A stretch of DNA of 64,000 nt from Allokutzneria sp. NRRL B-24872 (GCF_002155965.1 NZ_MUMH01000059.1:62001-126000); one strand, 5' to 3'. Numbered from the stretch's first letter, positions 40,501 to 49,486 are shown. The notes: generated by a model not told the origin, from the letters alone. Made by a program: numbers and translations.

Positions 40501-43500
40501 CTCGCCGGAAACGCCCTTGGGCCTGCACACCCGGGTCAGCACTTCGCCGTCGCCGCGCCACAGGTCGGTGACGCCTTGGAAGGTGGTTCTCCAGTCGTTG
40601 CCGAGCTGCTTGTAGTGCTCGTAGACCTCCGCGCCGGTCACGTGCCGGCCGAAGCGCGCCTGCACTTCGTCGAACTCCTGCGGCGGCGGGGGCGAGCCGG
40701 GATTCGACGACAGCGAGCCGCTGGCGTGCGCCGTCCACGTGGCCTCGCCGACGCGACGGCTGCTGACCTCGAACGGCCGACGCTCGGTGTCGGCAGCGCC
40801 GATTCGCAGTCGCAGCAGCAGTTCGTCGTCATGGTTCAGGAACAAGGCGCGGTGCAGCACGACATCGCTGAGCACGGTTTGCAGATCTTGGCCCAGCTGC
40901 CGCGCGGCCTGCATCGCCAGTTCCAGGTAGCCGACGCCGGGGAAGATCGCCTCGCCCTGGACCTGGTGGTCGAACAGGTAGGCGTTGCGCTTCAGGTCGA
41001 GGGGTCCTTCCCAGACCTGCCAACCGTCAGCGGTGTCATGGCGGGTTCCCAGGAGCGCGGGCTGGACTGCCTGCGGCTGCGCGTGCCAGTGTCGCTGAGC
41101 GCGCCAGGGATAGGTCGGCAGCCGCACGAAACGCGCCCCTGAGCCGGTGAGCGCGGGCCAGTTCAGGTTGTGCCCCTTGGTGTACAGCTGCCCGGCCGCC
41201 GTCAGCAGAGCGCGCCGCTCGGGCTGGTCGCGGCGCAGAGTGGGGATCGCGGCGTCATCCTCGCCCAGCGCCTCCATGACCGAGCCGAGCAGAACGGGAT
41301 GCGGGCTGACCTCCACGTAGGTGACGGCGGCGGACTTGACCGCGTTCACCGCAGACCAGAACCGCACCGGCTCGCGCAGGTTCCGCGCCCAGTAGGCCGC
41401 GTCCACGTCCTCGATCGGTCCATTGAGGACAGTGGACCACATCGGCACGCTGGCCGGTTTCGGCCGCAGGTCTTGGAGTTCCTTCAGCAGCTCGTCACAG
41501 ACGGCGTCGACCTGCGGGCTGTGCGAGGCCACTTCGACGGAGATCCACTGGCACGCGATCTCTCGCTCGGTGAGCCGGGCGCAGACCTCCTCCAGCGCCG
41601 CCACCTCGCCGGACAGCACGGTGGCCGACGGGCCGTTCACCACCGCCACCGCGACCCGGTCGGTGAAGCCCTCGATCTCCTCGTGCGCCGCCTGCTCGTC
41701 GAGCGCCACCTGGACCATCGCGCCCTGTCCGGCAATGCGGCCCAGCAGCGCGCTGCGTCGGCAGATGACCGCGACGGCGTCCTCCAGCGACAGGGCTCCA
41801 GCGATGTGAGCTGCCGCGACCTCGCCCATGCTGTGACCGATCACCGTGTCGGGTTCGAGCCCGAAGGCCTGCCACGTGCGCGCCAAGGCCACCTGCATCG
41901 CGAACAAGGCGGGCTGGACCTGCCCCATCGGCGCCTTCGTCAGCTCGCCGCGATCCACCAGCTCCAGCAGCGACCAACCGGCCTCGGCGGCGATCAGGCG
42001 ACTGCATTCCTCGATGCCCGCCCGGAAAACCGGTTCGCGCGCAAGCAGGTCCTTGCCCATGCCGTCCCACTGCGACCCCTGTCCGGGGAACACGAACACC
42101 ACTCGGCGGTCCTGCCCGCTGACCCGCGTCTCGGAGACCGAGGCCAAGCCCGAACGCAGTTCCTCGCGGCTGGAACCCACGACGGCGGCGCGGTGCTCGA
42201 GGTGCGTGCGCTTTTCGGCGGCGCTGAAGCACACATCGGCTGGTGATGCCTCGCCGAGGAAGTCCTGGTAACGCTGCGCCACATCGCGGAGCGCCTGCGG
42301 ATCGCGGGCCGACAGCACCAGCAGGTGCGTGTCGTCCGCAGCGTCGATGACCTCCGGTGGAGCCGAAGCCGGAGCTGGGGCGCTGGCCATCACCACGTGC
42401 GCGTTCGTCCCTACGATGCCGAACGAGCTGACTCCGGCGATCAGGCGCTCGCGATCACGCGGCCAGGGACCGGCTTCGGTGTGCAGGGACAGCCCCAATC
42501 CCGGCCAGTCAACGGCTTCGGTCAGGTGCCGCACGTGCAAGCTCGCGGGCAGGTGCCGATTCTTCAAGCACAGCGCGGTCTTGATGACTCCGGCGAGGCC
42601 AGCGGCTCCCTCGGTGTGGCCCAGGTTCGACTTCACCGAGCCCACCAGGCACGGCCGATCCGATTCCCGCCCGACGCCCAGCACGGAGCCGAGCGCCCTC
42701 AGCTCCACGGGATCGCCGATCGCCGTGCCCGTGCCGTGCGCTTCGACGTAGTCCACGTCGGCGGGGTCCACCCCGGCGTCGGCGTAGGCCGCCAGCAGCG
42801 CATCCCGTTGTCCCTCAACGCCCGGAGCGGTCAGATAACCGCTCGCCTGGCCGTCGCTGCTCACGCCGCTGCCCAAGATCTGCGCGTAGATGTCGTCGCC
42901 GTCGGCGAGCGCGCGGGACAGCGCCTTGAGGACCACCACCGCGACGCCCTCGCTGCGCGCGAAACCGTCAGCTGAGGCATCGCCGAACTTGCACAGGCCG
43001 TCCGCGCTGAGCATCCCCGCGTTCTGCATGCTGTACCAGGACTGCGGGATCAGCGCGAGGTTCGTGCCGCACGCCAGCGCGACCTCGCACTCACCGCCGC
43101 GCAGCGCGCGCACAGCCAGGTGCAGCGAGGACATCGACGAGGCGCACGCCGTGTCCACCGTCAACGCGGGCCCTCGGAGGTCGAAGGCGTAGGACAGCCG
43201 CCCCGACAGACCCGCGCGCAGTCCGCTTCCCACAACGGAATAGATGTTGCGGGGCAGCCCGTCCCCCAGCTCCCAGTGCTCGGCCGCCTGCGCGCCGACG
43301 TAGACGCCGACCGGCTTCCCGGCGAGGTCGGACGCGCGGATGCCCGCGTCCTCGAACGCTTCCCAGGCGGTCTCCAGCAACATGCGCTGCTGGGGGTCCA
43401 TGTGCAGGGCTTCGCGTGGGGAGATGCCGAAGAACGCGGCGTCGAACTCGTCGACGCCGCGTAGGAAACCGCTGGGCGGCAGGGACGTCGCCGCTCCCCA

Positions 43501-43638
43501 CAGTCGCAGGCGCTCCGGCGGGGGCGCTCCCGTGACGCACCGCCGCTCCAGCAGCGCCCGCCACAGCTGCGCCGGGCCACGAACACCGGGGAAGCGGCAA
43601 CCGACACCGACGAGGGCAACGGGTTCGGTGTCGGGCAC
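37576..43638 (-). CDS. Type I PKS, complete reducing module KS-AT-DH-ER-KR-ACP
   Basis: About 2,020 residues: KS about 5-430 (DTACASS, EAHGTGT, KSNLGH), AT about 525-850 (GHSMGE; VASH, specificity unclear), DH about 885-1150 (DHQVQGEAIFPG; TLLDSVGH), ER about 1395-1690 (HCAAGGVGLAT), KR about 1710-1890 (GGLGGIG; FSSFS; AYAAANAY; no LDD motif) and ACP near the C-terminus (RQGMDSLMASEL). There is no TE and no docking coiled coil. GTG 43638 has GGGGGAG at ideal spacing; GTG 43680 upstream lacks one. Layout and lack of docking suggest an iterative or self-contained synthase rather than an assembly-line module, but that is inference. Confidence 0.9.
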   Translation of the reverse strand: MPDTEPVALVGVGCRFPGVRGPAQLWRALLERRCVTGAPPPERLRLWGAATSLPPSGFLRGVDEFDAAFFGISPREALHMDPQQRMLLETAWEAFEDAGIRASDLAGKPVGVYVGAQAAEHWELGDGLPRNIYSVVGSGLRAGLSGRLSYAFDLRGPALTVDTACASSMSSLHLAVRALRGGECEVALACGTNLALIPQSWYSMQNAGMLSADGLCKFGDASADGFARSEGVAVVVLKALSRALADGDDIYAQILGSGVSSDGQASGYLTAPGVEGQRDALLAAYADAGVDPADVDYVEAHGTGTAIGDPVELRALGSVLGVGRESDRPCLVGSVKSNLGHTEGAAGLAGVIKTALCLKNRHLPASLHVRHLTEAVDWPGLGLSLHTEAGPWPRDRERLIAGVSSFGIVGTNAHVVMASAPAPASAPPEVIDAADDTHLLVLSARDPQALRDVAQRYQDFLGEASPADVCFSAAEKRTHLEHRAAVVGSSREELRSGLASVSETRVSGQDRRVVFVFPGQGSQWDGMGKDLLAREPVFRAGIEECSRLIAAEAGWSLLELVDRGELTKAPMGQVQPALFAMQVALARTWQAFGLEPDTVIGHSMGEVAAAHIAGALSLEDAVAVICRRSALLGRIAGQGAMVQVALDEQAAHEEIEGFTDRVAVAVVNGPSATVLSGEVAALEEVCARLTEREIACQWISVEVASHSPQVDAVCDELLKELQDLRPKPASVPMWSTVLNGPIEDVDAAYWARNLREPVRFWSAVNAVKSAAVTYVEVSPHPVLLGSVMEALGEDDAAIPTLRRDQPERRALLTAAGQLYTKGHNLNWPALTGSGARFVRLPTYPWRAQRHWHAQPQAVQPALLGTRHDTADGWQVWEGPLDLKRNAYLFDHQVQGEAIFPGVGYLELAMQAARQLGQDLQTVLSDVVLHRALFLNHDDELLLRLRIGAADTERRPFEVSSRRVGEATWTAHASGSLSSNPGSPPPPQEFDEVQARFGRHVTGAEVYEHYKQLGNDWRTTFQGVTDLWRGDGEVLTRVCRPKGVSGEGFVWHPTLLDSVGHSIVALGPNPPGSVGGDLEASIVGGGFGRLRLYSAPTDTMWCHARLTSSDETGFRGTAVVTDENGRVLAEADDAYIRFLTPAVSQPADDGRLQIAWEAAAALPQPSGGHYLIFADGGGVADDLAAHLAARGARCTLAYPGEDVSALLSGSALPTDIVHMSVLDANSLVQSRDHLAHLIDVLRFLSRSTAITVVTRGAQAADGTCQNPSRALLWGLGRTAMAEYPALHCKLVDLDSGSSVEALAAELSRADEETQVALRGGRRLVPRLRPHNVVIQPVPDGAARCLVSTGNGLGALHLEAAQRREPGYGEVAIDVSHAEVSFRAVLLAVGQYDDQPYPRTDLGSGFAGRVRAVGSAVTGLAVGDPVIAFASGPIADHIVVPQVLVQRTPNHLGPAEAATIPGTFATAHYALDELARLRPGETVLIHCAAGGVGLATVQLARHMGATVIATAGSEYKRSLLRHMGIEFVGDSRSTSYTDLVNEVTRGRGVDVVINMLSGVTRAAGFGVLAPHGRWVELTKKIALEAASAPEVAPVSRPLSFFALDILDLALRQPERLERTMREIADLASRGKLLPLPHHVFPAAQASTAFDLIARAQQVGRLILSFEPTAERTSAHSVLSSVPSGTAYLITGGLGGIGTVLARWLIERGARHLLLTGRTPLAEHPSASQLRELQARADVHYVAVDAADEAGMRGVLDQWARDGKPPVRGVLHAAGAAAFNAIEAIGTPDLAEALDGKAAGADVLDRLFSNGELDFFVLFSSFSALLPSPLLGAYAAANAYLDALAWHRRGRGQAATSVNWAFWDEVGIVARMEGSRVPQGMRGFSPREALAALDSYLAADVVQAVLAPTDWPRWAVAHPTTAGNPLLRELLHSTPPPIASPAPEPTPLRSDARDYLRASIGEILHLSGLDLDPGAPLNRQGMDSLMASELRARIRADLGKDIPVVKFLGNASISSLSDILDLT

Positions 43639-43722
43639 TGGTGCTCTCCCCCAACGGTTCTGGCTGCTGGCGGGGGTCACCCTGGCATATGCAGTAGTCC
43701 TCTTGCGACAGTCGTCCCCAGA

Positions 43723-43739
43723 ATCGGGGGCACCCCGAT
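43723..43739. promoter_or_regulatory. Inverted repeat upstream of the large PKS
   Basis: ATCGGGG-GCA-CCCCGAT, perfect 7-bp arms around a 3-nt centre, lies 85 bp upstream of the chosen PKS start and at the end of the broken gene. No T-run follows on either strand, so an operator is as likely as a terminator. Confidence 0.35.
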
Positions 43740-44184
43740 CAGGGCACGTAGCCCGCGTCGCTGACCGTCGTGCGGTACCTGGCGATGGCCCCCGCCTCGA
43801 ACGGGCGCCACTTCTTCAGCCACGCCGCGCCCTCCAGCCGGAGGCAGGCGAAGATCCAGTCCGCCGGGATCGGCGTCAACCAGGTGAACTCGCCGAGCCC
43901 GCCGCCGTGGAAGGCCACGTGCCGAACTCAAAGGTGTCGCGGACGATGTCGCGGGTGACCTCCACCAGCTCGGACACGCGGATGCTGTACGACCAGATCG
44001 CGTTGGTCGAGCCCTGTCGCTCCCCCTTCTCCGGCCCGGTCGAGATGAGCGGGGCGCCGAGGGAGTTGGTGTTGACGATCCGATAGGTGCTGAGGATGCT
44101 GTCCGCGCCCTCGCCAGCTGGGTCGTGGGCCCGGCGGAGGAACCCTCTGACCGTCTCGGCACTCGGTACCCCGCTGCGGTGCAC
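43739..44184 (-). pseudogene. Frameshifted gene of unknown family
   Basis: Two minus-strand frames together make one plausible protein. The first (from GTG 44184) runs …SYSIRVSELVEVTRDIVRDTFEF. A missing base near 43924 then moves the reading to (HVAFHGGGLGEFTWLTPIPADWIF…RYRTTVSDAGYVP), ending TGA 43741-43739. Without correction the first frame stops at 43876. I do not recognise the family. The frameshift could be real or a sequencing error. Confidence 0.5.
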
Positions 44185-44205
44185 GAATCCGGTGCCGAGC
44201 AGGTC

Positions 44206-44580
44206 CTACGGCTCCTGCCCGCTGCCCGCGGCGCGGTGGACGACGGTGTCACTGCCCGCGGGTACCGCCGAGTCGGCCAGCTCGTCAGGCGCGAGGGCGG
44301 CGGCGACGCGTTCGCTGCGCGCCACTTCCTCGTCGGCGAGTTTGGCGCGCTCCGCTTGGAGGATCGCGTTCTTGCGCTCGAACTGCCGCAGGCTCCCCCA
44401 CTCGCTGCCCTGCGGCGCGACGAGTTCCAGCAGCGCCGAGTTGCGCTGCTCCGGTGGCAACGCCTCGAACTCCGCGCGCGCCTGCGGCGTCAGCTCGGCG
44501 AGATGCGCCCGCCACTTGTGCGCCAACGCCGCCGCGAACTGCTGGACCAGCTGGTCTCTTGAGATGTTCGGGCTGCTCAT
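44206..44580 (-). CDS. Hypothetical protein, helical and charged
   Basis: 124 residues from ATG 44580, mostly alpha-helical and alanine/glutamate/arginine-rich (HKWRAHLAELTPQARAEFEALPPEQRNSALLELV, then a coiled-coil-like segment NAILQAERAKLADEEVARSERVAAAL). No clear ribosome binding site and no recognisable domain. It is in line with the DUF6585-like gene upstream and the broken gene downstream. Confidence 0.5.
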   Translation of the reverse strand: MSSPNISRDQLVQQFAAALAHKWRAHLAELTPQARAEFEALPPEQRNSALLELVAPQGSEWGSLRQFERKNAILQAERAKLADEEVARSERVAAALAPDELADSAVPAGSDTVVHRAAGSGQEP

Positions 44581-44683
44581 GCGGCAACTGGTACGCGAGC
44601 CCGGGTGGCTCGGGCGGTGCTCGCGGGGCGCACCTGAGGGCACGTGTGCGTGCCCGTGCGGGCAGCCGGTGGTCCAGCGGGGG

Positions 44684-45385
44684 TCACGACGTTCTGCTGG
44701 CCTCCGCGTGGCACTGCCGGTGGCACAGGTTGAGGAACAGGTCGAGGTTGGGAATGAGGTGCACCGCCTCCGGAGGAAACAGCTGGCGCGCACGGGAATC
44801 GTTGAAGTAGACCGTGCCGTTGCTCAGCCCGAAGTCGGCGATGTCTCGCCACAGGGCGACTTTGCCCTTGTGCGTCAAGCCTTTCCGATCAACGATCACC
44901 CTGCCGAAGACCACGGGCTCGCCACGCTGGACCTTCACGAGCACCTCGGGGAGCTGAGCCCTGGTGATGCCGCGCTGGATCGCTCCGCCCCACGCTCCCG
45001 GGTGCAGGAACGGCGCTCCTGCCGTCAGCTCGGTGATCCCGAGTTCGCCCAGGTGCCGCTTGGTCAGGCTGTGCGAACCGGGTCCCATCGCGATCGCGGT
45101 ACCGTCCGGGGCGATCAGGGTGTAGCGCGCCTCCACGAGCGCACCGTCGACCTGGACGCGGTACTGGAGCACTCGGGCCGTCCGCCACGCGTGCGCGGAC
45201 TCGGTGCCATCTGGACCGGCGACCACGACACCGCGCTGATAGAGGTAGAGGCGAGCGTCCGCCCACTGCTTGGCGAACAGGGACTTCCTCGGCGCGAACG
45301 TGCCGCCCGACCAACCGCCGAGGTCGTGCTCAACGGCGAGCACGCCCACGGAAGCGGTCGGCTTCTCGACGGTGATCCGCCGCAT
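44684..45385 (-). CDS. DUF6585-like protein
   Basis: 233 residues from ATG 45385 with GAGGAG upstream. Segments such as LYLYQRGVVVAGPDGTESAHAWRTARVLQYRVQ and LVKVQRGEPVVFGRVIVDRKGL resemble the PH-like DUF6585 family. Two histidine/cysteine-containing motifs lie near the C-terminus (LNLCHRQCHAE). Function unknown. It is 75 bp downstream of the O-methyltransferase on the same strand. Confidence 0.6.
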   Translation of the reverse strand: MRRITVEKPTASVGVLAVEHDLGGWSGGTFAPRKSLFAKQWADARLYLYQRGVVVAGPDGTESAHAWRTARVLQYRVQVDGALVEARYTLIAPDGTAIAMGPGSHSLTKRHLGELGITELTAGAPFLHPGAWGGAIQRGITRAQLPEVLVKVQRGEPVVFGRVIVDRKGLTHKGKVALWRDIADFGLSNGTVYFNDSRARQLFPPEAVHLIPNLDLFLNLCHRQCHAEASRTS

Positions 45386-45460
45386 GCGATCTCCTCGGTG
45401 GTGTGCTCCGGACCGGCGGCGCGACGGTAACCAGAAGCACTGAAATCCACCTGAAACCGC

Positions 45461-47113
45461 TCAGCGGCGGCGTGCGCGCAGCACGTGCCCGTCCAGCGAG
45501 AGCGGTTCACCTCCGACGACCTCGAAGCCCGCCGCCGTCAACAGCGCGCGGTACTGGGAGGCGGTGCGCTCACGGCCGCCGACGTTGCAGAGCATGTGGA
45601 CGTCCCACGGCACGGCGAGCGAATCGGTGTCCGGGTTCTCCGGGAGCAGGCGCTCGATGACCAGCAGCTCGGCGTGCTCGGGCATGTTCGCCGCGCAGGT
45701 ACTGAGGATCGCGTGGCACTGGGTGTCGTCCCAGTCGTGCAGGACGCGGGACAGGAGGTAGACGTCTCCGTTGTCGGGCACGGACTCGGTGAAGTCACCG
45801 GGAACCAGGGCGCAGCGGTCGGCGACGGCGGCCAGGGTCGGCTGAGCGGTGGCCAGCGCGTGCGGCCGGTCCATGAGGACGCCGCGCAGCGCGGGGTTGG
45901 CGACGAGCACTTGGGACAGCAGTTCCCCGTTGCCCCCGGCCACGTCGACCACCGTCCGCGCGGCCGAGAAGTCGACGACGCGGGTCAGCTCGGTGAACAT
46001 GGCACCGCTGGCCGCCATGGACTGGTGGAACAGCTCCGCCAGCCCGGGATCGGCGGCCATGTGCGCGAAGTGGTGCGCGCCGAACACCCGCGCGTAGGAC
46101 TCCTCGCCGGTGCGGACGGCGTCGGTGAGCGCGGCGAAGGACTGGTAGAACGGGCCGCCGTAGATCAGGGCCAGCGGGCGCATCGAGCCCTCGGCGTCCG
46201 AGCGCAGCAGCGAACCGAGGTCGGTGAGCGCGAAACCCGTCACCGAGGAGTGCACGACGCCCAGCGTGCTCAGATAGCGCAGCAGCCGTTCCAGGCTGTC
46301 CTGGTCGGCGCCGGTGGCGACCGCCAGGCCGGGTAAGTCGGAGGTCGTGGCGAGGTGGTCCGCCAGCCGCAGCTCGGCGGCGGTGGCGATCGCCTGGGTC
46401 GCCCACGCGCCGGTCAGCAGGCGCAGCAGGCTGGTGCCGGGCTCGGAGTCGCGCCGGTGTTCGGCGAGCACGCGCGGGAACTCGCCGGGGCAGTACAGCT
46501 CGATGCGGCGCAGCGCCGGGTCTGGGTGGTGGGCATCGCGGAAGTACAGGATCGTGGCGTCCTCGTGGACGTTGTAGCCACCCCCGTCCGGCCGCATCCG
46601 CGCGGTGATCGTCGTCCGAAGTCCTTGCAGCACAATCGGATCGGAGTCCGCCACGGCCAGCGCGACGTGGTTCTCCCTGCCGTGCAGGCGCTCGTCGGCG
46701 GCGATGTGCGCCAGCTCCGGCGGCGTCGCCATCGCGAAGATCTCCACCTCGCACTGCCTGCCCGCGCGGTCGGTCACCGGAGCGCGCAGGATGCCGATCT
46801 GCAACTCCTCGGCGGGCACGGCGTAGCGGCGGCTCAGTCGTTCCCGGACGACCACGCTCGGCGTCACCGGACCGACGTCGATGCCGTGCCTCGCCAACTC
46901 CTCGCCGAGGCCGTCCAGCGTCTCCGGGAAGATCAGCACGGCCGCGTGGGTGAGCGGCGCGTGCCTGGCCAGCGCCGCGCGCTCGGCCCTGCCCAAGGTC
47001 GGTATCGCCGCCGCGAGCACGGAATCGGTGTCGTTGGCCGCGATGAGCGTCCTCACCGCGCTGAGCCGGGCAACATCCACAGCGCTGAGCGCCGTCGTGA
47101 TCATTCTGGTCAT
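45461..47113 (-). CDS. O-methyltransferase with extra N-terminal domain
   Basis: 550 residues. Residues about 205-545 are a class I SAM-dependent O-methyltransferase of the plant/polyketide type: dimerisation helices (TGAWATQAIATAAELRLADHLA), motif I VVDVAGGNGELL, LSRVLHDWDDTQC and a catalytic-like HMLCNVGGRERT segment. The first roughly 200 residues are an additional alpha/beta region of unknown family (VFPETLDGLGEELARHGIDVG…), which typical 340-residue enzymes lack. ATG 47113 follows AGGAGAG. It may methylate a hydroxyl of the neighbouring polyketide. Confidence 0.85.
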   Translation of the reverse strand: MTRMITTALSAVDVARLSAVRTLIAANDTDSVLAAAIPTLGRAERAALARHAPLTHAAVLIFPETLDGLGEELARHGIDVGPVTPSVVVRERLSRRYAVPAEELQIGILRAPVTDRAGRQCEVEIFAMATPPELAHIAADERLHGRENHVALAVADSDPIVLQGLRTTITARMRPDGGGYNVHEDATILYFRDAHHPDPALRRIELYCPGEFPRVLAEHRRDSEPGTSLLRLLTGAWATQAIATAAELRLADHLATTSDLPGLAVATGADQDSLERLLRYLSTLGVVHSSVTGFALTDLGSLLRSDAEGSMRPLALIYGGPFYQSFAALTDAVRTGEESYARVFGAHHFAHMAADPGLAELFHQSMAASGAMFTELTRVVDFSAARTVVDVAGGNGELLSQVLVANPALRGVLMDRPHALATAQPTLAAVADRCALVPGDFTESVPDNGDVYLLSRVLHDWDDTQCHAILSTCAANMPEHAELLVIERLLPENPDTDSLAVPWDVHMLCNVGGRERTASQYRALLTAAGFEVVGGEPLSLDGHVLRARRR

Positions 47114-47194
47114 GCCCACTCTCCTGTCCGGAGAAGCCAGATCCGCCGCACGACGCCCGTCCACTTGGGCCGGTCGAGCACGACATCAGTTTTC

Positions 47195-47210
47195 AGTGAC
47201 CGCGCTCACT
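47195..47210. promoter_or_regulatory. Small palindrome upstream of the O-methyltransferase
   Basis: AGTGA-CCGCGC-TCACT, 5-bp arms, in the 243-bp gap between two same-strand genes and about 80 bp upstream of the methyltransferase start. It has the layout of a repressor site; no regulator can be assigned. Nothing else is visible in the gap. Confidence 0.25.
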
Positions 47211-47356
47211 ACCAAGGTGTTTCAGGCAGGGCCGAAGACCTCCGTTCCACGAGCTGGGACAACCAGCGCCCAGAGGCGGGCTCAGCCGAAGGGCCGGTGT
47301 TCGCTCCTCGAACGCGTTGCACTCGCCGGGCGGCTTTGCCGGAGCCCGCGCACAGG

Positions 47357-48310
47357 TCAGAGTGGCCCCGGCCAGGCGAGCGCCCGCGCGATCTCGGCCG
47401 AGGGGAACGGAGTGCGCTTGCTCCGCGTGAGCAGCCGGTGGTGGAAGTCGTCGAGCACGAGAGCGCTCCGAGCGTGCCGGTCACGAACACCAGGAGCGAC
47501 GCCGTCGGGCAGGTGGTGGCGCAGCAGGTGGGCGGTCACGTAGCAGCGGTCGTACACGAGGTGATCGGTGAGGAACGCGTTCTCCTCGGCGGAGAGTTCG
47601 AACTCGCGGCTCAGCGCCAGGCCGAAGTCGGCGAAGTACACGGTCCGGCCGTCGGTGAGCAGGTTGCTGAAGTGCGCGTCGAAGTGCACGAATCCGTGCG
47701 CGCTCAGGAAGTTCGCGGTGCCCAGCAGCTCCCGCTCGACCCGCTCGTGGTCCTCGTGCTCGTCCAGCCACTCGGCGAGGGTCTGCGGCACGTGCTCCAG
47801 GAAGAGCACGAGGCTGGAGCTGGACCGGCCGATCGCCTCCAGCCGACGACGCACAGCCGCTGAGCCCTCCCAGTGCGCGACGGTCCCGTCAACGCCACCG
47901 AACGCGTCGGCGAAGCCGGTTGGCGCGCTGTCGGGCAGGACGCGCCAGTGGTGCAGCAACGGGAAACCCGCGTGCTCGCCACTGAGCACCCACGCGGTGG
48001 TCATGATGTGCGCCGCCAGCTCGCGCCACGCTCCGAAGCCCGCCGACCCGATCCCGTACTGGTAGCACAGCGGCAGCTGGAACAGGTTGGCCGTCGAGCG
48101 CGCGTGCTCCGGCCGCAGCTCGACTTCGGTCAGCGGGACCCGCTTGACGAAGACGCGCCTCCCGCTGACGTCGATCTCGGCTGATCTGCCCCCGACGCCG
48201 GAGCCCAAGCTCGGCGCGCTGGCCACGACCTCCGCGAGTCGGCGATCACTGAGCAGGGACAAGCTCGTCCCGACGGCGATGTGCGCCGACATCCGGGCTG
48301 TCGCGTCCAT
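47357..48310 (-). CDS. Protein-kinase-like / phosphotransferase fold protein
   Basis: About 317 residues. A kinase-like core: a basic segment with VFVKRVPL (candidate ATP-binding Lys), LVLFLEHVPQTLAEWL (hinge), GFVHFDAHFSNLLTDG (catalytic loop HFDAHFSN) and VYFADFGLALS (DFG). This combination is typical of aminoglycoside-phosphotransferase/CotH-like or actinobacterial eukaryotic-like kinases. The start is uncertain (ATG 48322, 48310 or 48292). Substrate unknown. No gene is visible in the 210 bp upstream. Confidence 0.75.
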   Translation of the reverse strand: MDATARMSAHIAVGTSLSLLSDRRLAEVVASAPSLGSGVGGRSAEIDVSGRRVFVKRVPLTEVELRPEHARSTANLFQLPLCYQYGIGSAGFGAWRELAAHIMTTAWVLSGEHAGFPLLHHWRVLPDSAPTGFADAFGGVDGTVAHWEGSAAVRRRLEAIGRSSSSLVLFLEHVPQTLAEWLDEHEDHERVERELLGTANFLSAHGFVHFDAHFSNLLTDGRTVYFADFGLALSREFELSAEENAFLTDHLVYDRCYVTAHLLRHHLPDGVAPGVRDRHARSALVLDDFHHRLLTRSKRTPFPSAEIARALAWPGPL

Positions 48311-48520
48311 GCCGCTGATCATGCCACTTGCGCCCCATGCGGACGGCATCACGACTCAGCTCCACTGTGCGCGTGTTCCACCGAACGTCCGTCCTCAATG
48401 GACAGAAGCGACGCCACAAGGCCGTCCTGCTGCCGCACCGGCTGGCCACACGTCCGCGGTGATCGGCCGCCACGATCCCTACTACGACTGCGCCACAACG
48501 GAATCCCGCCACCTGCTCGG

Positions 48521-49486
48521 CTAGGGGTTGTCAGAGGCGTTCACCACGACTTCCCCAGCGGCGGTCCGCGTGTACAGGACCGACTGCCCGGCCCGCCGCC
48601 GCTCCACCAGTCCTGCCTCGCGCAGCACTCGGAGATGCCGCCCGACCGATCCCAGCGCCTGCCCGGTCACGGCGACCAGCTGTGTGGTGCTCATCGGATT
48701 TCCCAACAGCACCAGCAGTTCTGCCCGCGTGCCGCCGATCAGCGCGCCGAGTCCGGCGGGTGCGGGCCGCTGCGCCTCGGCGAGCACTCCGAGGCACGGG
48801 TAGACCACGGCGTAGCGCTCCGGCCCCTCCCACGACACCCAACTGGTCTTCGGCGTGACCGGCATGAACAACAGCTCGGCACCGGCGGCGACCTCGCGTG
48901 GCGGGTAGTCGTTGAGGTTGACCTGGAACTGGCTCTCGCCGAGCCACCGAGTTCCCGGCTTCAGCGAGTCGAGCACGGCCGCCCAGCCGCCCCGGTTCAC
49001 CCGCGCGGTCCGCGACACGATGTCCGCCTCCATGACACGCCGCCGGCGTTCCCAGTCCGGCCGCACCGTCCGCTCCCACACGAAGGTCAACAGCGAGGTC
49101 GCGCGCTCCGGAAGATCATCCCGGTCCAGCACGGCGGGCAGCGGGCCGCGCAGGGACACGCGGAGGTTGGCCCGCGCCCGCTCGGACCCGGTCGAGCGCA
49201 CGCGCGCCACGGTCCCCTCGAAGCTCTCGCCCTCGCACGAGGTGGGGCAGAAGAAGTCCGCGATCCAAGACGTGCCGATCGCTGCGCGCACGAGCGGCTC
49301 GATGACCGGATCGGCGGCCAGGCGCGCGCGGTAGCCGGGCAGGTGCGCCCGCAACCAGCTGTCCTCACCCGGATGAGCGCCGGTCCCCGCGTACAGCAGC
49401 CGCAGGCTCGCGAAGGCCTCAGCGAACGGCGAGAGCACGAAACGGCTGCGCGCGAGGGTGTCGATGTCGATCTGCCACAGGCCCAC
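48521..49486 (-). CDS. ArsR-like regulator with DUF5937-type N-terminal domain
   Basis: 321 residues from GTG 49486 (GLWQIDIDTLARSRF). The long N-terminal ligand-type domain is of the DUF5937 kind, and a winged helix (ELLVLLGNPMSTTQLVAVTGQALGSVGRHLRVLREAGLVERRRAGQSVLYTRT) closes the protein. It is divergent from an MFS transporter 69 bp away, which it probably controls. Confidence 0.85.
   Translation of the reverse strand: MGLWQIDIDTLARSRFVLSPFAEAFASLRLLYAGTGAHPGEDSWLRAHLPGYRARLAADPVIEPLVRAAIGTSWIADFFCPTSCEGESFEGTVARVRSTGSERARANLRVSLRGPLPAVLDRDDLPERATSLLTFVWERTVRPDWERRRRVMEADIVSRTARVNRGGWAAVLDSLKPGTRWLGESQFQVNLNDYPPREVAAGAELLFMPVTPKTSWVSWEGPERYAVVYPCLGVLAEAQRPAPAGLGALIGGTRAELLVLLGNPMSTTQLVAVTGQALGSVGRHLRVLREAGLVERRRAGQSVLYTRTAAGEVVVNASDNP

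Noticed and set aside
43723-43739. Palindrome read as a Rho-independent terminator
   Set aside because: No T-run after the stem; kept only as a possible operator.
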